Assembly: GCF_905187505.1 (NCBI RefSeq)
Contig: NZ_CAJJIC010000126.1
Location: 1-7,006, forward strand
Direction of reading: 5' to 3'
Source: an uncultured Mailhella sp.
GTDB taxonomy: Bacteria; Desulfobacterota; Desulfovibrionia; Desulfovibrionales; Desulfovibrionaceae
DNA: 7,006 bases
The number at the start of each line of letters is the position of its first letter. Positions within the stretch are counted from its first letter, which is position 1. The position numbers and the translations under genes were made by a program. The notes beneath the pieces are model-generated. The model did not search any database. It was given only the letters and a program-made list of their open reading frames with translations, and was not told the DNA's origin. Shown here piece by piece: positions 3,534 to 7,006 of this stretch.

Positions 3534-5432
3534 CTACTTGGAGGTATTGGCAAGCAGCGGCGAATTGTACATCTTCACCTTTGCCTGCGAGCTGAGCTGC
3601 GTGAGGTAGATCTGGTAGATCATGTTGGCCCTGTCCGCAACGAGGCGGTCCTGCATGTCGGCCTCGGCGCCTTTCCATTCCTCTTCAGAAGGAGCTTCGA
3701 TGGCGGACACGCGGGCCAGCACGGCGCCGTCCTGCACGCGATAAGGTTCGTTGAGCCACGCATCGCTGACTTCAGGCACGGCAAAGGCGGCCTGGGCAAG
3801 CGCGGGATCGGCAATGAGGTCGGCGATGCTGCCGTCGCGTCCGAAGGGCTCGGACGTCTTGACGGCCGCGCCTTCGGCGGGCTTGCCGTCCTGGAACGCG
3901 GCACGGGCCTTGCGGGCATCGTCCATGGCCATTTCAGCCGCCTTCTGCTTGGTGAGGAATTCCACGATGAGCGGACGCACTTCATCGAGAGGCTTCACGC
4001 TCTGAGGTCTGCTTTCCGCCACCTTCACCACCAGCAGCGCGTTGCCGGAAGGCACGGCGGAATCGAGCACCGTACCGGCAGCGGCGGCAAGAATGGTCTG
4101 CACGTCGGAGTCGCGGATGTCGAGCTTGCCGGCCAGCTCCTCGGCGGAAATAAGCCCGGTGCTTTCAGCCTTCACGGCCGCGACGGAAGCAGCCTGCGCG
4201 GCCTCTTCCATGCTCTTTCCGGCAAGAGCCTGCGCCAGCACGGCGTCGGCCTTCTCTTCCAGCCCATGACTCGCGGCCTCGGTGGCCAGTTCGGCGCGCA
4301 GGGCGTCCTTCACCTCATCAAAGCTGTGCGTCACGGCGTCCTGATGGCCTTCCTTCTTGATGAGATGGAAGCCGAACTGGGTACGCACGGGAGCAGACAC
4401 CTCGCCGTCCTTCAGAGCAAAGGCGGCCTTGGAAAACTCGGGAACCATCTGACCGGCGGAGAACCAGCCGAGGTCTCCGCCCTGAGCCGCGGTGCCGTCC
4501 TGACCGCTCTTCGCCACTTCGGCGAAGTCTTCGCCGCCGCGGATGCGGGCTTCAAGAGCCTTGATCTCATTCTCGGCCTTCTTCACCTCGGACTCGGGCG
4601 CGTCGGCAGCGACACGAATGAGGATATGACGGGCGTGAATCTTTTCTTCCTCGGTGTACTGGGCAAGACGCGCGTCATAGGCGGCGCGAAGTTCCTCATC
4701 TTTAATGGTGGAAGGATCGCCCATGACCGCGGGGTCAAGACGAACGTACTCCACATTCACGCTGGGCGGAACCGTAAAGCTCGCGCTCTGTGCCTCGTAG
4801 GTCTTGGCGACCTCCTCGTCGGAAGGCGCTGCCTTGTCCATGTGCGCGGAGGCGGGGAACAGAATGTAGTCCACGCGGCGCCGTTCGGCGGCATAGTCGA
4901 AAATGGCCTTCACGGCGGAAGGATCGACATAGGCTCCGGCGGTCACAAGGCGCTGGAGCTTGCCGGGGAGCATGGATTTGGCCTGATCGGTCTCAAACTG
5001 ACGAGGGGTAAGATGATTTTTGCTCAGTACCTCCTTGTAGACGTCAGGATCGAACTTGCCGTCCTTCTGGAAGTAGGGAAGCTGCTCAAGAAGGACGCGC
5101 AGCTCGTAGGGGCTCACGGTAAGTCCCGCGCGCTCGGCTTCATCCTCAATGAGCTTTTCCTGCATGAGAGACTGCAGCACGCGCTGTTCGAGCTGGAAGC
5201 TCTTCAGCATTTCCGAGGTGATGTTGGGGATGGAGCGGCGCACGTTGTCTTCCATCGCGGCATAGGCACGCTGAAATTCCACTTCAGTGATGTTTCTGCC
5301 GTTGACGGAGGCCACGAGTCCCTTGGGACCGGTATAGGAACCGATGCCCCAGAAGACAAAGACCACAATGATGATGCCGAAAGCCAGTTTTACGCCCCAG
5401 GACTGGGCGTTGGCTCTGATGCCGTCCAGCAT
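3534..5432 (-). CDS. ppiD: PpiD-type membrane-anchored peptidyl-prolyl isomerase / periplasmic chaperone
   Basis: This 632-aa protein has the PpiD/SurA architecture: a short cytoplasmic N-terminus, one membrane anchor (about 14-31, VKLAFGIIIVVFVFWGIGS region), then a long periplasmic part. The SurA-like N-terminal chaperone region (about 35-200) begins with VNGRNITEVEFQRAY. The parvulin domain spans about 265-361, with IHARHILIRV (265-274), the GGDLGWFSAGQMVPEF block (318-333) and FGFHLIKKEG (353-362), where His268 and His356 are typical conserved positions. The C-terminal part (370-632) is helical and characteristic of PpiD. Length matches PpiD proteins (about 620-640 aa). PpiD sits at the Sec translocon exit and helps fold secreted and outer-membrane proteins; isomerase activity varies in the family. 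The ATG at 5432 has AAGGAG 5 nt upstream. Aconitase ends 65 nt before, with no terminator between, so co-transcription is possible. Confidence 0.95.
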   Translation of the reverse strand: MLDGIRANAQSWGVKLAFGIIIVVFVFWGIGSYTGPKGLVASVNGRNITEVEFQRAYAAMEDNVRRSIPNITSEMLKSFQLEQRVLQSLMQEKLIEDEAERAGLTVSPYELRVLLEQLPYFQKDGKFDPDVYKEVLSKNHLTPRQFETDQAKSMLPGKLQRLVTAGAYVDPSAVKAIFDYAAERRRVDYILFPASAHMDKAAPSDEEVAKTYEAQSASFTVPPSVNVEYVRLDPAVMGDPSTIKDEELRAAYDARLAQYTEEEKIHARHILIRVAADAPESEVKKAENEIKALEARIRGGEDFAEVAKSGQDGTAAQGGDLGWFSAGQMVPEFSKAAFALKDGEVSAPVRTQFGFHLIKKEGHQDAVTHSFDEVKDALRAELATEAASHGLEEKADAVLAQALAGKSMEEAAQAASVAAVKAESTGLISAEELAGKLDIRDSDVQTILAAAAGTVLDSAVPSGNALLVVKVAESRPQSVKPLDEVRPLIVEFLTKQKAAEMAMDDARKARAAFQDGKPAEGAAVKTSEPFGRDGSIADLIADPALAQAAFAVPEVSDAWLNEPYRVQDGAVLARVSAIEAPSEEEWKGAEADMQDRLVADRANMIYQIYLTQLSSQAKVKMYNSPLLANTSK

Positions 5433-5497
5433 GACGACTCCTTGCTGTTGTTATTGATGTTCCCGGAGCCGCGGACGGCCCGAATTTCTTTTCCCTT

Positions 5498-7006
5498 TCA
5501 GGCGCGACGGGCGCGCACGGCGTTGAGCAGGCCGCCGGCTCTGAGCACGGACCATTCCTTTTCGGAAAGGTCGTTGCGCACGCGCACCTCACCCAGACCT
5601 TCCACGTTCAGCACGGCTTCGCCGCCGGCCGTCATGCTCGCGGCATCAAGGCTCACGGAAGCGCCGAGCGCCATGCGGTCATAATCCCCGCCGTTCACGA
5701 AGATGAGCGGAAGAATGCCGAAGTTGATGAGGTTGGCTCTGTGGATTCTGGCAAAGGACTTGGCCACCACGGCGCGCACGCCAAGATGACGCGGCGCAAG
5801 AGCGGCGTGTTCGCGGCTGGATCCCTGGCCGTAGTTCTCCCCGGCAACGATGATGCCGGCAATGCCTGCGGCCTTCGCCTTGTCCTGCCGCTTCACGAAA
5901 TTCTCATCGGTACGGCTGAACACGTAACGGGCGATGGCGGGCACGTTGGAGCGCAGCGCGGTGATCTCCGCACCGGCAGGCATGATGTGGTCGGTGGTGA
6001 TGCCGTCGCCGACCTTGAGCGTCACCTCGCCGGAAAGCTTTTCGGGCAGCGGTTCAAAGGTTTCCAGCGCCACGATGTTGGGGCCGCGCAGGATTTCCAC
6101 CTTGGCGCGTTCCTCTTCCGTTGCTGCGGGGAACAGGAAATGATGGCGTCCGCCGGGCACGTGCGCGGGAAAGTCGGGATGCGCGGGCGCCTCGCCCCAG
6201 GTTGCGGGATCGGTGAAGCGGCCGTTCAGAGCGCACTGTGCCGCCGTGACGGGGCTGACCAGATAGACCTGAGCGTCTCTCGTGCCGCTGCGGCCTTCAA
6301 AGTTGCGGTTGAAGGTACGCACGGACACGCCGCCGGACACGGGCGAGCTGCCCATGCCGATGCAGGGACCGCAGGCGCACTCCAGAAGTCTCACGCCGCT
6401 GTCGAGCAGCGAGGCAAGCGAACCCTCTTCCGTGAGCATGGCCAGCACCTGACGGGAACCGGGCGCCATGCAGGTGTCGGTTTCGGGACAGACGCGGCGG
6501 CCGCGCAGGGTTTCAGCCACGAGATGCAGATCGGCGTAGGAAGAGTTGGTGCAGGAGCCCATGGCCACCTGATCCACGCGCAGACCGTCAAGCTCGGCAA
6601 CGGGAACCACGTTGTCGGGCATGTGGGGACGGGCTACCAGAGGCACGATGGAGGAAAGATCCACTTCCATCTCTTCGTCGTACTGCGAATTTTCGTCCGC
6701 AGCGAGCGGCTCCCAGTCCTGCTCACGCCCCATCTGCTTCAAGAATTCGCGGGTACGCTCGTCGGAGGGGAAGAGAGAGCCCGTGGCGCCGAGTTCCGCG
6801 CCCATGTTGGTGATGGTGGCGCGTTCCGGCACGGAAAGCGTGCTCACGCCGGGACCGCAGTATTCAAAGATGCGCCCCACGCCGCCCTTGACGCTCAGAC
6901 GGGACAGCATGTGCAAAATGACGTCCTTGGCCTGCGCCCATCCGGTCAGACGACCGGTGAGCCACACCTTGACGACCTTGGGCATGGGAATGCTGTAGGG
7001 TTCCCC
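5498..7006 (-). CDS. acn: Aconitate hydratase (Aquifex-type), 5' end beyond the window
   Basis: About 502 codons are visible; reading continues upstream of the internal Met at 6985 as GEPYSIP to the window edge, so the start and probably about 140 N-terminal residues are missing. The enzyme interconverts citrate and isocitrate using a [4Fe-4S] cluster in the cytoplasm. Numbering from that Met, cluster ligands are Cys145 (GSCTNSS), Cys205 and Cys208 (CACGPCIGMG). Substrate-binding segments include TFNRNFEGRSG (224-234) and, in the swivel domain, GDGITTDHIMPAG (327-339) and GENYGQGSSREHAALAPR (382-399). The compact length and the order of motifs fit the shorter Aquifex-type aconitase rather than the roughly 900-aa AcnA. 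The related isopropylmalate dehydratase LeuC lacks the fused swivel domain seen here. All key residues are intact. ppiD follows after 65 nt. Confidence 0.96.
   Translation of the reverse strand, partial: GEPYSIPMPKVVKVWLTGRLTGWAQAKDVILHMLSRLSVKGGVGRIFEYCGPGVSTLSVPERATITNMGAELGATGSLFPSDERTREFLKQMGREQDWEPLAADENSQYDEEMEVDLSSIVPLVARPHMPDNVVPVAELDGLRVDQVAMGSCTNSSYADLHLVAETLRGRRVCPETDTCMAPGSRQVLAMLTEEGSLASLLDSGVRLLECACGPCIGMGSSPVSGGVSVRTFNRNFEGRSGTRDAQVYLVSPVTAAQCALNGRFTDPATWGEAPAHPDFPAHVPGGRHHFLFPAATEEERAKVEILRGPNIVALETFEPLPEKLSGEVTLKVGDGITTDHIMPAGAEITALRSNVPAIARYVFSRTDENFVKRQDKAKAAGIAGIIVAGENYGQGSSREHAALAPRHLGVRAVVAKSFARIHRANLINFGILPLIFVNGGDYDRMALGASVSLDAASMTAGGEAVLNVEGLGEVRVRNDLSEKEWSVLRAGGLLNAVRARRA

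Noticed and set aside
5433..5497. Promoter or terminator between aconitase and ppiD
   Set aside because: The 65-nt gap shows only the ppiD Shine-Dalgarno; no convincing stem with T-run or -10/-35 pair was found.
3405..5684. A 759-codon open frame on the plus strand opposite ppiD
   Set aside because: It is antisense to a clear PpiD gene in GC-rich DNA, crosses a terminator, an intergenic gap and the end of aconitase, and its His/Gly/Leu-rich translation matches no family I know. It is best explained by codon bias of the real gene.
1..7006. CRISPR array, tRNA, insertion sequence, phage or defence system
   Set aside because: No regularly spaced repeats, cloverleaf-like sequence, transposase or other mobile or defence domain is seen; the genes are housekeeping and energy-metabolism types with similar composition.

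Overview
The window looks like a chromosomal segment from a sulfate-reducing bacterium of the Desulfovibrio group (Desulfovibrionaceae or Desulfovibrionales). The clearest pointer is a periplasmic class III (c3-type) multiheme cytochrome. An aconitase of the short, 'Aquifex-type' kind and generally GC-rich coding sequence fit the same origin. The genus is inferred from gene content, not proven.

Every gene I can support lies on the minus strand, so transcription runs from high to low coordinates. From 7006 down, the order is: aconitase (start missing beyond the window edge); PpiD, a membrane-anchored parvulin-type foldase; a strong terminator and a promoter region; a secreted c3-type cytochrome; a two-hairpin terminator region; an acidic coiled-coil protein of unknown function; a zinc-ribbon protein with a Tudor-like C-terminus; the small membrane protein YggT; a terminator; a DUF465 small protein; three hairpins in a row; and the first 114 codons of a diaminopimelate decarboxylase (LysA) that runs off the left edge. 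No tRNA, rRNA, CRISPR array, insertion sequence or phage feature is visible.

Functionally this is mostly housekeeping and energy metabolism: carbon flow (aconitase), envelope protein folding (PpiD), periplasmic electron transfer (cytochrome c3), envelope or cell-division-linked membrane protein (YggT) and lysine or peptidoglycan precursor synthesis (LysA). Aconitase and ppiD may be co-transcribed (65-nt gap, no terminator seen). The cytochrome gene looks like its own transcription unit, with a consensus -35 box upstream, a near-ideal Shine-Dalgarno and a strong terminator downstream.

Two observations deserve most attention. First, the cytochrome has five heme-binding motifs where the classical c3 fold has four; the extra one sits in an insertion at the heme I position. 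Second, the RNA just after the cytochrome stop codon can fold in two mutually exclusive ways, one of which would disrupt the terminator, an attenuator-like layout in an unexpected place. I found no clear evidence of a new defence, mobile or biosynthetic system here.
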